Shown piece by piece: positions 26,217 to 35,492 of a DNA stretch of 64,000 nucleotides. The translations under genes and the position numbers were made by a program. The notes below the pieces were generated by a model, which made no database searches, was not told where the DNA came from, and worked only from the letters and a program-made list of their open reading frames with translations. This DNA comes from Oscillospiraceae bacterium (GTDB taxonomy: Bacteria; Bacillota; Clostridia; Oscillospirales; Oscillospiraceae). The stretch covers positions 1-64,000 of the forward strand of contig JAHHSM010000003.1 in assembly GCA_020025175.1 (NCBI GenBank), given 5' to 3'. How positions within the stretch are numbered: the first letter of the stretch is position 1; each line of letters begins with the position of its first letter.

Positions 26217-27566
26217 TCAGTCCTCGTCAAACCGCTTTTCCAACGTATCAAACGTTGTAAATTCAGGCATCCACTTCAGTTCTACTTTACCCGTTTCCCC
26301 GTGACGGTTTTTCGCCACAATCAATTCCGCAATATTCCGTTTATCAGAATCCGGACTGTAATAGTCCTCACGGAAAATAAACAAAACAATATCCGCATCC
26401 TGCTCAATCGCACCGGATTCACGCAGATCGGACAGCATAGGGCGCTTATCGTCGCGCTTTTCATTGGCACGGGACAACTGACTCAGGCACAAAACGGGCA
26501 CCTGCAGCTCCTTTGCCATAATCTTCAGCATACGGGAAATATCCGACACCGCCTGCTGACGACTTTCGTTGCTGCTTTTTCCGCCGGCAGAGGACATCAG
26601 CTGCAGATAGTCAATAACGACCAATCCCAGATTATCAATCCGGCGGCATTTTGCGTTCATATCCGAAACGGTCAAAAGGGGGTTATCATCCAGGCGGATA
26701 TCCGCCTGGGATAATACGCTTGCCGCCTGTGCCACCTTCATCCAGTCCGTTTCACGCAGATCGCCGGTGATCAGGCGGTTGCTTTCCACCAATGCCTCGC
26801 TGGACAACAGGCGCAGTGCCAGCTGCTCTTTGGACATTTCCAAAGAGAACATCGCCACTGTTTTACCGGAGTTTTTGCCCACATTCAGCGCAATGTTCAA
26901 CGCCAGAGAGGTTTTACCCATACCGGGACGGGCAGCAAGCAAAATCAGGTCCGACTTATTCAGGCCCGACAGCTTCGCATCAATGGCAGAAAAGCCCGAA
27001 GAAATGCCGGGCAGGCGACCACCTTGCGCCGCTATTTCTTCAATATTCTCCAAAACGCCTGCCAAAACCGTTCCTATATGAGACATATCCTGGGCGGATC
27101 TGCCCTGACGGACAGCATAAATTTTCTGCTCTGCCACCTCCAGCACATTTTCCGGCTCACCGCCGTCTTCCTGCACCATCGCCGTAATTTCGCCGGCGGC
27201 TGTTGCCACCTTGCGCAGCAGGGATTTTCCCTGCACCAGTCTCACATATTCCATGACATTTGCCGATGTGGGCGTAATGTCCATGAGCTGGATCATATAA
27301 TTTTTGGTGGTATTTTCATCAAAGGTGCCGTTTTTCTCCATCTCGCCCACCACCGTCACAGGGTCAATGGGACGAGAATAGCAGAACATGGTATAAATCG
27401 TTTCAAAAATATCGCGATTCTGCTGGAGATAAAAATCTCCCGGCTGGAGCTTATCCATTACATCTTTAATACAGTCCCGGTCAATGAGCATTGAACCTAG
27501 AACCGCCTGCTCCGCCTCCAGATTGTGGGGCATCTGGCGATATAGCAATTCATTTTCCAACGCCAC
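26217..27566 (-). CDS. dnaB: Replicative DNA helicase DnaB
   Basis: A 449-residue hexameric 5'-3' helicase that drives the replication fork. N-terminal primase-interacting domain (LEAEQAVLGSMLID...), linker, and a RecA-like C-terminal domain with Walker A ARPGMGKTS, MFSLEMSKEQL, Walker B LVVIDYLQLM, and the arginine-finger region (DLRESGAIEQDADIVLFIFRED). Start: GTG at 27566 with AGGAGG 7 nt upstream, preferred over a TTG at 27587. The gene lies between rplI and tilS. No intein is seen. Confidence 0.95.
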   Translation of the reverse strand: MALENELLYRQMPHNLEAEQAVLGSMLIDRDCIKDVMDKLQPGDFYLQQNRDIFETIYTMFCYSRPIDPVTVVGEMEKNGTFDENTTKNYMIQLMDITPTSANVMEYVRLVQGKSLLRKVATAAGEITAMVQEDGGEPENVLEVAEQKIYAVRQGRSAQDMSHIGTVLAGVLENIEEIAAQGGRLPGISSGFSAIDAKLSGLNKSDLILLAARPGMGKTSLALNIALNVGKNSGKTVAMFSLEMSKEQLALRLLSSEALVESNRLITGDLRETDWMKVAQAASVLSQADIRLDDNPLLTVSDMNAKCRRIDNLGLVVIDYLQLMSSAGGKSSNESRQQAVSDISRMLKIMAKELQVPVLCLSQLSRANEKRDDKRPMLSDLRESGAIEQDADIVLFIFREDYYSPDSDKRNIAELIVAKNRHGETGKVELKWMPEFTTFDTLEKRFDED

Positions 27567-27600
27567 AGAAGTGCCTCCTTCCCTCAAAAGGAGTTGGAAT

Positions 27601-28050
27601 TTATGATTCCTCGGTTACAATCACGTTGATGGTGCCCACAATCTCAAAGCCCAGCTTGCACTTGACCTGATAGCCGCCGCAAGCCTTGATCGTATCTGCC
27701 TGCACGATCTTCTGCTTTGCAATTTCAATATTGTGCTGCTTTGCCAGTGCATCAGAAATTTCTTTGCTGGTAATTGCACCGAACAGACGTCCGTCCTTGC
27801 CGCTCTTTGCCACAATTTTAACAGTAATATCCTTCAGCTTTGCCGCGGTTTCCTCTGCCAGTGCCTTGAGACGGTCTTCCTCCGCCTTCTTTGCCTTTTC
27901 ATGGAGCTTCATCGTATTTACATTATCAGCAGTTGCCTCGATTGCCAACTTTCTGGGCAAAAGATAGTTGCGACCGTAACCATCGGAAACCTCGATCATC
28001 TGGCCCTTCTTACCCTGACTTTTCACATCCTGCTGCAAAATAACTTTCAT
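27601..28050 (-). CDS. rplI: 50S ribosomal protein L9
   Basis: 149 residues, the same length as in B. subtilis. The N-terminal rRNA-binding domain has the hallmark VSDGYGRNYLLPRKLAIEAT. A long connecting helix (about 41-75) leads to the C-terminal domain (KDGRLFGAITSKEISDAL). Of two ATGs, 28050 (MKVILQQDV) has GAGG at 8 nt and matches the family start; 28056 is too close to it. It is 34 nt from dnaB and 30 nt from gdpP, in the common gdpP-rplI-dnaB order. Confidence 0.97.
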   Translation of the reverse strand: MKVILQQDVKSQGKKGQMIEVSDGYGRNYLLPRKLAIEATADNVNTMKLHEKAKKAEEDRLKALAEETAAKLKDITVKIVAKSGKDGRLFGAITSKEISDALAKQHNIEIAKQKIVQADTIKACGGYQVKCKLGFEIVGTINVIVTEES

Positions 28051-28080
28051 ATCCATATCCTCATTTCTTAGAATTTTATA

Positions 28081-30072
28081 TTAACGATTCATATATTCAT
28101 CAATGGCCTGTACCAGATTTTCTCGTACCTGTGCCACAGTGGTATCCTTTACCGTGCCGCCAGCCGCCGTCGCATTGCCGCCTCCGCCCAGTTTTTCCAA
28201 AATCACCTGAACATTCACATCGCCCATGGAACGGGCAGACAGATTCACATCCGCACCGCTGGGTGTTACCACAAAGGACGCCTCTATCCCGACAATCTTC
28301 AGCAGCTCATCTGCCGCCTGCGCCGCAATCACACGTCCAACGGGAACATCCACCGCTGCCAGCGCAATATTTCCATGCACCTTTTCCGCACGGCGCACCA
28401 CGTTATAGCGATTGATCGTAGAATCCAAGTCGTTCTGGAAGAGTTTGCACACTTCGCCGATATCTGCCCCGGCGCGGCGCAGATATGCCGCCGCGTCAAA
28501 GGTTCTGCCGCCTGTGCGCACCGTAAAATTCTTGGTATCCAGAACGATACCTGCCATCAGTGCTTCCGCTTCCACTTCCATCACATCATCCGGCTCTGTC
28601 AAATATTGCAGCAGCTCGCTGACCAGCTCGCTGGCCGAGGATGCATAGGGTTCGTGGAAATTCAGCGCCGCATTTTCAATATAGGTTGCCGCACGGCGAT
28701 GATGATCAATGACTGCCAAACGTCCGGCGTGTTCCAAAACGGCAGGAACCTCCACCATGTCGGGACGGTTTGTATCCACCACAACGACCAATGCGCCACT
28801 GCGCATTTGCAGGACTGTTTCCACAGGATCTGTCAGGAACACATCTTCATACTCCGGAACTTCCATCAGGCGCGCGATCATCTGCATGGCTGCATTATTT
28901 TCAACATCCATGACAATATGGGCTTTTTTGCCCTTTTTACGGGCAATGCAGCAGATACCGACCGCCGCCCCCAGTGCATCCATGTCCGCAAATTTATGTC
29001 CCATGACATAGACCTGCCCAGCATCACTCATCAGTTCACCCAGAGCCGCTGCCATCACCCGGGATTTGACTTTGGTTCGCTTTTCCGTTTCCTTTGCCCG
29101 TCCGCCGAAAAATTCAAAGCTGGCATCTTTTCTCACAACCGTCTGATCGCCGCCGCGTGAAAGTGCCATATCGATGGACAGTGTTGCATCACGGAACAAT
29201 TCTTCAAAGGTATCCGCACCGCGGCCGATACCGATGGACAATGTGGTAGGCACGCCGTCGGCGCTGACTACTTCATGGACAGAATCCAAAACGGAAAACT
29301 TTTCACTGGCCATTTTATCATAATACTGGTCTTCAAAAATAAACAAATAGCGATCACGCTCATACCTGCGCAGCAGGCCATGGCACTTGGCCGTCCAGTC
29401 GTTTAACTTTCGATCGATACGCGCACGCATGGCACTGCGTGCAACATCCGTAACGCCTTTGGTGATCTCTTCATAGTTGTCCAGCATAATAATGGCAATA
29501 TTCGGGCGAGATGCTGTATATCTTTCAACAATATCTTCTACTTCTGTGACATCAATCCAATATAGTGTCGCAAGAAGCCCCTGTTCCTCACCATGATCGC
29601 CCGTCTGCTGGGTAAGATTTCCGTAAACGCGATACTTTTTACCCTGCAAAACATATAACTCCGGCGATTCATGTTTATTTTCAAGAATCCATCTGGAATT
29701 GAAATTTGACACAATGTCCGTCATACGGCTTTCAAAAAGCTGCTCTGCCCGTCCGCAAATTTCCTGAAATCCTTCGTTGCACCAAACGATCCCCCCTGTT
29801 TCAGGGTGGAAAATGATCATGGGCATCGGCGCGTTCAGCATAGTATCCTTTGTGGCAGAATCCACATTGGATGTCAGGTTCTCGATATATTTGAGGATAC
29901 TTCTTTTCCGTGCGGCTGTATTATGGTGCGAATAAATCGCCAGTGCCACAATAATAACGCCTTCAATAATACCGATTGTTAAGTGAAAGGATGCAGAAAC
30001 GATGGCAAAACAAATCAGCACAAAGAAGTAAAATGGAAGTCCCACCGCCAATAAGCGGGATATTTTTTTATT
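28081..30072 (-). CDS. gdpP: Cyclic-di-AMP phosphodiesterase GdpP
   Basis: A 663-residue membrane enzyme that degrades c-di-AMP, tuning potassium/osmotic balance and cell-wall stress. Two N-terminal transmembrane helices (about 10-30 and 33-50), a PAS domain, and a degenerate GGDEF domain (SRGGDQ in place of the active motif). The catalytic DHH domain has GHKFADMDALGAA, VVDTNRPDM and VIDHHRR, and DHHA1 ends with the substrate-binding GGGGNATAAGG. The start is placed at GTG 30072 after a GGGGG stretch; a GTG at 30111 is a less likely alternative. It leads the gdpP-to-ftsH operon from a recognisable promoter. Confidence 0.93.
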   Translation of the reverse strand, partial: NKKISRLLAVGLPFYFFVLICFAIVSASFHLTIGIIEGVIIVALAIYSHHNTAARKRSILKYIENLTSNVDSATKDTMLNAPMPMIIFHPETGGIVWCNEGFQEICGRAEQLFESRMTDIVSNFNSRWILENKHESPELYVLQGKKYRVYGNLTQQTGDHGEEQGLLATLYWIDVTEVEDIVERYTASRPNIAIIMLDNYEEITKGVTDVARSAMRARIDRKLNDWTAKCHGLLRRYERDRYLFIFEDQYYDKMASEKFSVLDSVHEVVSADGVPTTLSIGIGRGADTFEELFRDATLSIDMALSRGGDQTVVRKDASFEFFGGRAKETEKRTKVKSRVMAAALGELMSDAGQVYVMGHKFADMDALGAAVGICCIARKKGKKAHIVMDVENNAAMQMIARLMEVPEYEDVFLTDPVETVLQMRSGALVVVVDTNRPDMVEVPAVLEHAGRLAVIDHHRRAATYIENAALNFHEPYASSASELVSELLQYLTEPDDVMEVEAEALMAGIVLDTKNFTVRTGGRTFDAAAYLRRAGADIGEVCKLFQNDLDSTINRYNVVRRAEKVHGNIALAAVDVPVGRVIAAQAADELLKIVGIEASFVVTPSGADVNLSARSMGDVNVQVILEKLGGGGNATAAGGTVKDTTVAQVRENLVQAIDEYMNR

Positions 30073-30180
30073 CACAGATGATAACCCCCGTGTATTGCAG
30101 CGCCCTTTCACTGGTCAAATCAGATTCAATGCGAACGCCGCATTTTACAATGCATACTAATACTCCAGTATATTTTTCCC

Positions 30181-30209
30181 ATTATATCATGATATACGCT
30201 GTGAAGCAA
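30181..30209 (-). promoter_or_regulatory. Promoter of the gdpP-rplI-dnaB-tilS-hpt-ftsH operon
   Basis: Minus strand -35 TTGCTT (30209-30204), 17-bp spacer, -10 TATAAT (30186-30181), about 110 bp before the gdpP start. Confidence 0.6.
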
Positions 30210-30360
30210 CAATATAAGAGCGCAAAATCTACCATCATTTCCACCCAAAAAAGTATCCTTTTTCCACCTGTTTTTCTCTTTCTTGCGAGCACCTTTTCCC
30301 TTTTTGTCAAACTCTTTGGATTACTGTCGCACGATTTTTCTTAAAATTTGCGGCTATGCC

Positions 30361-30389
30361 TGTACTTTTCAAAACAGTTATGTTATACT
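30361..30389 (+). promoter_or_regulatory. Extended -10 promoter before the rnjA leader
   Basis: -10 TATACT (30384-30389) preceded by TGT, giving an extended -10 (TGnTATACT). A weak -35 TGTACT (30361-30366) sits at 17 bp. It is placed to transcribe the structured region 30396-30680. Confidence 0.5.
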
Positions 30390-30395
30390 GATGCT

Positions 30396-30680
30396 GATAA
30401 GCGCCCCGCACTGTGCTCTCTCGGGGCCCTGAACGGGTAGTTTTACCTCCCATCAGCAATTTATCTTCATATTTTATGACGGATACATTTTCTGTTCCGT
30501 GATCAAATAACACAAGTTCATCCTGGTGAAAAAAGTGCGCATAGCGGCGCCTGGCGGCGGATCAGGGTCGTTTCGGTCGCATGCATTCCTTTCTTTTTTC
30601 GGTTTTGGCATCTGGCGCCTGCATCAGGCGGCAGTTTCTTTTGCATCGTATGCCGCTTGATCCCTCCCAAGGGGTTTTTA
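30396..30680 (+). ncRNA. Structured leader or small RNA upstream of rnjA, family not recognised
   Basis: About 285 nt without a plausible gene. At its 5' end is a compact three-way-junction-like fold: P1 TGCTGAT/ATCAGCA (30392-30398 with 30452-30458), P2 GCCCCG/CGGGGC (30403-30408 with 30422-30427) and P3 GGTA/TACC (30436-30439 with 30444-30447). A later hairpin is ACGGA/TCCGT (30479-30500). The 3' end has an 11-bp stem ATCAGGCGGCA/TGCCGCTTGAT (30623-30633 with 30651-30661). Its 5' arm can alternatively pair with the preceding GCGCCTG. A short TCCCT/AGGGG hairpin and five T follow at 30661-30679, like a terminator. I see neither SRP, RNase P nor tmRNA signatures. It could be an attenuator of rnjA or an independent sRNA. 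Confidence 0.4.
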
Positions 30681-30751
30681 TACCTTTTTGCCCTCCGAAA
30701 TCTGCCACGAAGAACTTACATACTATTACTTTCTAGGAGGATTTTATTCCC

Positions 30752-32422
30752 ATGGCAGAAAAAATAAAAATTATTCCTCTTGGCGGTCTCAATGAGATCG
30801 GCAAGAATCTGACTGTTTACGAATATGGCGGCGATATCATTGTGGTGGACTGCGGTATGGCTTTCCCCGGTGATGATATGTACGGCATTGATATGGTCAT
30901 TCCCGATGTCACCTATCTTGTAAAAAACGCAAACCGCATCCGCGGTCTGTTTATCACTCACGGTCATGAAGACCATATCGGCGCAATTCCCTATGTTCTG
31001 CGCCAAGTCAACATGCCGATTTTCTGCACCCGTTTGACAGCTGGCCTGATCAAGCTGAAGCTCGATGAACATGGTCTGACGAAGCAGACAAAAATCACCA
31101 CCGTGGAAGCCGGCGCAGCCATCAAGGCAGGAAAATTTGAAGTGGAATTTATCCATGTAAACCACTCTATCGCCGATTCCGCCGCCTTTGCGATCCGTAC
31201 TAAAATGGGTACGATCATCCACACCGGTGACTTCAAAATCGACTCCACTCCCATCGACGGCAAGATCATTGATCTGGGGCGCTTTGGTGAGCTCGGCAAA
31301 CAGGGTGTTCTTGCGCTCCTTGCCGACTCCACCAATATTGAAATTCCGGGCTACACCCAATCTGAGCGTTCCGTGGGCAAGTCCTTTGACCGCCTGTTTT
31401 CCAATTGCGATAAGCGCATTATCGTAACCACCTTTGCTTCCAACATCCACCGTGTTCAGCAGGCGATCGATGCGGCTGTCAAATACGGACGCAAGGTTGC
31501 CGTTACGGGACGCAGCATGGAAAATATTGTGAAGGTGTGTATAGATCTGGGCTATATGACCATTCCCAAAAATACCCTGATTGATGTTGCAAAAGCCAAA
31601 AATCTTCCGAAGGAGAAAGTGGTCATCATCACCACCGGCAGTCAGGGCGAGGAAATGTCTGCGCTGTACCGCATGGCATTCTCCACCCACAAGCAGGTCG
31701 ATGTAGGATACGGCGACCGGATTATTATTTCCGCCTCCGCCATCCCCGGCAACGAAACCAGTGTCAGCACCGTGATCAACGAACTGTTCCGCAAGGGCTG
31801 CGACGTGATCTACGGCCGCGACCATCATTTGCACGTGTCCGGTCACGCCGCGCAGGAAGAGCTGAAAATCATTCATGCACTGACCGCACCCAAATTCTTC
31901 ATCCCCCTCCACGGCGAGCAGCGCATGCTGCAGCTGCACAGCGAGCTGGCGCAAAGTTTGGGCATGGACCCCAAAAACATTGCCATTGCCGATAACGGCA
32001 GCGTCATCGAATTGACCCACAAATCGATCCGCATCAACAACTCTGTTCCGGCAGGTCAGGTTTTGGTGGACGGCTATGGTGTCGGTGATGTCGGCGCAGT
32101 GGTACTGCGTGACCGCAAACATTTAGCGGAGGATGGCATGGTCGTTGTGAACATCAATTTGTCTGCACAGGACGGTTCCCTGCTCATGCCGCCCGATATT
32201 ATCACCCGTGGCTTTATCTATGTTAAGGAGTCCGGTGATTTGATGCAGGAATTGCAGGAGGTCGTCGCATCCACCGTCGAAACCAGCGCCCGCCGCAGCA
32301 AGCGCAGCCGGAGCAACAACGAGAATGATCTGCGCGGTACAGTAAAATCTGCCGTCAGCAGCTATCTTTACAAAACCACACGCCGCAACCCCATGATCCT
32401 CCCCATTGTAAACGAGCTGTAA
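30752..32422 (+). CDS. rnjA: Ribonuclease J
   Basis: A 556-residue metallo-beta-lactamase/beta-CASP nuclease with 5'-3' exo- and endonuclease activity, central to mRNA decay in Firmicutes. Metal site THGHEDHIG (His70, His72, Asp74, His75), HTGDFKID and later VSGHAAQEEL (the His of the beta-CASP motif C) are present. The C-terminal domain follows and the length matches the family (555). ATG at 30752 after TAGGAGG, 9 nt away. The preceding structured region could be a target of autoregulation, by analogy with RNase E; that is inference. Confidence 0.95.
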   Translation: MAEKIKIIPLGGLNEIGKNLTVYEYGGDIIVVDCGMAFPGDDMYGIDMVIPDVTYLVKNANRIRGLFITHGHEDHIGAIPYVLRQVNMPIFCTRLTAGLIKLKLDEHGLTKQTKITTVEAGAAIKAGKFEVEFIHVNHSIADSAAFAIRTKMGTIIHTGDFKIDSTPIDGKIIDLGRFGELGKQGVLALLADSTNIEIPGYTQSERSVGKSFDRLFSNCDKRIIVTTFASNIHRVQQAIDAAVKYGRKVAVTGRSMENIVKVCIDLGYMTIPKNTLIDVAKAKNLPKEKVVIITTGSQGEEMSALYRMAFSTHKQVDVGYGDRIIISASAIPGNETSVSTVINELFRKGCDVIYGRDHHLHVSGHAAQEELKIIHALTAPKFFIPLHGEQRMLQLHSELAQSLGMDPKNIAIADNGSVIELTHKSIRINNSVPAGQVLVDGYGVGDVGAVVLRDRKHLAEDGMVVVNINLSAQDGSLLMPPDIITRGFIYVKESGDLMQELQEVVASTVETSARRSKRSRSNNENDLRGTVKSAVSSYLYKTTRRNPMILPIVNEL

Positions 32423-32435
32423 GCCGAAAGAATAC

Positions 32436-32468
32436 AAAAGTCCCCGGTGCTATGCACCGGGGACTTTT
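32436..32468 (+). terminator. Intrinsic terminator of rnjA
   Basis: A 15-bp stem (AAAAGTCCCCGGTGC / GCACCGGGGACTTTT) with a TAT loop and T-rich 3' side. Confidence 0.9.
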
Positions 32469-32493
32469 CTGCTTGTCACATCTTATGCGCTAT

Positions 32494-32518
32494 AAACCGC
32501 CAGTTTTTCTGGTGGTTT
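32494..32518. terminator. Hairpin past the cls gene
   Basis: AAACCGCCAG / CTGGTGGTTT (one G-T pair) with a five-T loop, between rnjA and the converging cls gene. It is probably a terminator; its position about 120 nt past the cls stop and weak T tail lower the confidence. Bases 32519-32635 show nothing else. Confidence 0.5.
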
Positions 32519-32635
32519 TAATTCTTTATTGTACGTATCAGATATTTTGTATGGGCGATATAGCAGCACAGTTTTTTCTGCATTGAAAATCGGCACAATT
32601 CTTGCAACAACCGGTCCTTCTCCAAATTCTCTCTG

Positions 32636-34171
32636 TTACATTAACGGTGCCAACAAACTTAAAACGCATTCTGTAATTTTTTGAAATACACTGCGATGCT
32701 TCCATTCTTCATAGGTAATTTCACGGCTTTCTGCCTGGATCTGCGCAATATCCTGCGCAATATCCTGAACAACCTGACCGCCGGTAAACAACACACCGCA
32801 CTCATAATGTTCCCATAAGCTGCGGAAATCCAAATTGACCGACCCGCAAATAGCTAAATTTCCATCTGCCACCAGCTCCTTTGCATGCAGGAAACCGGGT
32901 GTATATTCAAAAATACGAATTCCGCTGCGCAGCAAAGGTCCGAAATTGTGGCGGCTGACTGCATGGACATATCCTTTATCGTAAATACCGGGCATCATGA
33001 TCCGTACATCCACACCGCTCTGGGCGGCACGAATCAGATTAGCGGTCATCTGACGATCCAGCACCAGATAGGGCGTTGTAATATAAAGGTGCTCTGCCGC
33101 ACGGGCAATGACCATGTCATAAAGCGACTGCACCGGATTATCCGGATTTTTTGCCGGGCCGCCATCGAAAGGACGCACAAATGCTTCTGCCTGAGACGGA
33201 CCCTTCGGCGGCAAAGGGCTCAGTTTTTTCCGCTCTCCCGTACACACCTGCCACATCACCAGAAACATCGCTTCCATACTGCGCACTGCTTCGCCCTCAA
33301 TGCGGGTTGCCGAATCTTTCCAGTAGCCAAAGCGGCGCTTTCGGTCAAAATATTCATCCGCCAGATTGATTCCGCCGCAGTAGCCGATCTTTTCATCAAT
33401 TAAAAGATACTTTTGGTGCGTTCTAAAGTTAAAGGATACATGTAAAATATCTTTATCGATCGGGGCAAAAAATGTTAGGTGGATACCCGCCTGACGCACC
33501 TGTCTGCGAAAACTGGGCGTACTTGCTTTCAAACACCCAAAATCGTCGAGAACCATACATACCTCGACACCCTCAGCAACCTTCTGCTTTAAAATCCCAA
33601 ACAGTTCATCCCATATTTCGCCCTTGTCCAGAATAAAAGTTTCGATGTGGATACTCTTTTTCGCCGCCTTCAAATCCGGGATCAGGCTTTCATACATTGC
33701 CTCTCCACTGTTAAAAAAACGAACGCCTTCATTATCAAAAGCAGGTCGTCCCGCTCTTGCAAGGTAACGTCCGATCGGTGCCTCGTTGGGATACAAATCA
33801 TAGCAGCGTTGCTCCACCTCGGAACGAATGGGTACAGATTCTATGATTTCCTGTTCCGCACGGCGAAACGCACGGTTGAACCAACTGAACTCACGCTTGC
33901 TTCCCCATAAAAAATACAGCAAGAATCCTCCGCCGGGCAGCAGGAAAATAATCAATACCCAATTCAATTTATAACGGGGCTCTTTATTCACCATAAAATA
34001 GATGAGAGGAACACTGAACACCTGCAGCAGCAAGTACACGCCCATTGCACTGCGATGCAGCATAACCACGCCGACTAAAACCAATGCAATTTCCAAAAGC
34101 AGCACAATCACAACCGATCCAACGCGAATCAGCGCATTGATTAAATCCAACAGTTTTTCATTGGGCTTCAA
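32636..34171 (-). CDS. cls: Cardiolipin synthase (phospholipase D family)
   Basis: A 511-residue membrane enzyme joining two phosphatidylglycerols into cardiolipin. Two or more N-terminal transmembrane helices (about 15-75), then two phospholipase-D catalytic halves, each with an HKD motif: HQKYLLIDEK and HAKELVADGN, followed by CGGINLADEYFD and CGSVNLDFRS. The chosen start is TTG 34171 (LKPNEKLLDL), 8 nt after AGGAGG; another TTG is just before it. A reading to 34381 would cross the promoter. A near-consensus sigma-A promoter lies 60 bp upstream. Confidence 0.92.
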   Translation of the reverse strand: MKPNEKLLDLINALIRVGSVVIVLLLEIALVLVGVVMLHRSAMGVYLLLQVFSVPLIYFMVNKEPRYKLNWVLIIFLLPGGGFLLYFLWGSKREFSWFNRAFRRAEQEIIESVPIRSEVEQRCYDLYPNEAPIGRYLARAGRPAFDNEGVRFFNSGEAMYESLIPDLKAAKKSIHIETFILDKGEIWDELFGILKQKVAEGVEVCMVLDDFGCLKASTPSFRRQVRQAGIHLTFFAPIDKDILHVSFNFRTHQKYLLIDEKIGYCGGINLADEYFDRKRRFGYWKDSATRIEGEAVRSMEAMFLVMWQVCTGERKKLSPLPPKGPSQAEAFVRPFDGGPAKNPDNPVQSLYDMVIARAAEHLYITTPYLVLDRQMTANLIRAAQSGVDVRIMMPGIYDKGYVHAVSRHNFGPLLRSGIRIFEYTPGFLHAKELVADGNLAICGSVNLDFRSLWEHYECGVLFTGGQVVQDIAQDIAQIQAESREITYEEWKHRSVFQKITECVLSLLAPLM

Positions 34172-34229
34172 CAAGTATTCCTCCTTTCTTATAATCTTGA
34201 ATGATAATATGGCATAGTATTCTATTTTT

Positions 34230-34258
34230 ATTATATCTATCTTACTGTAAAGTGTCAA
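34230..34258 (-). promoter_or_regulatory. Near-consensus sigma-A promoter of cls
   Basis: Minus strand -35 TTGACA (34258-34253), 17-bp spacer, -10 TATAAT (34235-34230). Both hexamers are perfect. It lies upstream of the TTG start and excludes longer readings of the gene. Confidence 0.9.
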
Positions 34259-34371
34259 TTTACATACTATCGGAAACGTCAACTGTGCTGTATGCATTCT
34301 TTCCGAACCATTCAGCAAAAAATTTTCTTGTTTTTCTTTGCTTACCAATAAAAAATTTCTACCTTTTTTTC

Positions 34372-34400
34372 TTGCGCCCATGGCAATTTCGCAGTATAAC
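34372..34400 (+). promoter_or_regulatory. Promoter of aroD
   Basis: -35 TTGCGC (34372-34377), 17-bp spacer, -10 TATAAC (34395-34400), 34 bp before the GTG start. Confidence 0.55.
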
Positions 34401-34433
34401 TATAGGTAATCAAAGCAAAACAGGGGGGATATT

Positions 34434-35198
34434 GTGAATACGGTTCAGGTACGCAATATCGAAATTGGCACAGGGCGTGTAAAAATTGCTGTATCCATCA
34501 CCGGTACAACACAAGAGGAAATTTTAACGCAGGCCGGGGCACTTAAAGCATTGCCTGTCGATATTGCAGAGTGGCGTCTGGATCATTTTTCCCATATCGC
34601 TGACGCTGCTGCTATTGATGCCTGCCTCACTTCTCTGCGTGGTATACTCGATTCTCTCCCGCTCCTTGCCACATTCCGCACCATTGAGGAAGGTGGTCAC
34701 TATTATTTATCCACCGAACACTACGCAGCACTCAATGAGTACATAATCCATTCAGGTCAAATTGATCTGCTGGACGTAGAACTATTTACCGGTGAGCCTA
34801 CTGTCAGGCGTCTGATGGCTGCGGCCCATGATGCCAAAATCCCCGTGATACTCTCTAATCACGATTTTGAAAAAACGCCTTCACGTCAGGAAATCATCAG
34901 TCGTCTTTGCAGAATGCAGGATCTGGGCGCAGATCTGATCAAGCTCGCTGTCATGCCCCATTCCCGTCGGGATGTGCTCACACTTATGCAGGCCACTGAG
35001 GAAATGTATACCAAATATGCTCACCAGCCGCTGATTACAATGAGCATGGGGCAGCTGGGCATGATCACACGCGTTTGCAGTGACTTTTTCGGCTCTGCTC
35101 TTACATTCGGTGCCGCCGCACAGCCTTCCGCATTAGGTCAGATTCCTGCTGATAAACTGCATTTATTGCTGGATTTGCTTTCCTCCGATTTCTATTAA
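34434..35198 (+). CDS. aroD: Type I 3-dehydroquinate dehydratase
   Basis: A 254-residue class I TIM-barrel dehydroquinase converting 3-dehydroquinate to 3-dehydroshikimate through a Schiff base. The substrate-binding EWRLD, the catalytic His region (VILSNHDFEKTP) and the Schiff-base Lys in LIKLAVMP are present. The end has GSALTFGAA and the GQIPADKL segment typical of the family. GTG start 5 nt after GGGGGG. It stands alone between its own promoter and terminator; aroK is elsewhere. Confidence 0.95.
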   Translation: MNTVQVRNIEIGTGRVKIAVSITGTTQEEILTQAGALKALPVDIAEWRLDHFSHIADAAAIDACLTSLRGILDSLPLLATFRTIEEGGHYYLSTEHYAALNEYIIHSGQIDLLDVELFTGEPTVRRLMAAAHDAKIPVILSNHDFEKTPSRQEIISRLCRMQDLGADLIKLAVMPHSRRDVLTLMQATEEMYTKYAHQPLITMSMGQLGMITRVCSDFFGSALTFGAAAQPSALGQIPADKLHLLLDLLSSDFY

Positions 35199-35205
35199 AT
35201 TTATG

Positions 35206-35250
35206 AAGTGATCTGTCGTACACGCACAAATGTCGGCAGATCACTTTTTA
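35206..35250 (+). terminator. Intrinsic terminator of aroD
   Basis: AAGTGATCTG / CAGATCACTT stem with a 21-nt loop, followed by a T run. Bases 35251-35490 hold AT-rich sequence with no gene that I can support. Confidence 0.75.
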
Positions 35251-35492
35251 TTGCAATCCCGGCACAGAGCCGCTGTTTTCTTTGTTCCTGTATCCCTACT
35301 TCGACACTTTGCAACATTTTTCACACACATGTATTCATTTCGCTCTATTTTTTGCTTTTTCAATAAGTTTTCGACATTATCCACATAGTTTTCCACATCC
35401 CATCTTTTTTTGTCTTTGTCCAGTATATTTTTATGGCAATTCTCCATACAGTGTCCTCTGTCCATTTCCAAAACCAACACAAAGGGCGTTAC

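Noticed and set aside
30307..30513. 68-codon minus-strand frame inside the rnjA leader
   Set aside because: The pairing pattern of the region explains it better as RNA; no convincing ribosome site or family.
30396..30680. 6S RNA, SRP RNA, RNase P RNA or tmRNA as identity of the structured leader
   Set aside because: A short stretch near 30428-30447 faintly recalls 6S, but there is no long closing helix with a central bubble. The SRP GGAAG tetraloop region, the RNase P and the tmRNA core signatures are absent.
30716..32122. Minus-strand open frame of 468 codons opposite rnjA
   Set aside because: It is the shadow of RNase J; composition is unnatural and no family features are visible.
34240..34266. 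PHO box before cls (TTTACA near TGTAAA)
   Set aside because: The hexamers are in inverted, not direct, orientation and lie within a near-perfect sigma-A promoter; no repeat phasing.
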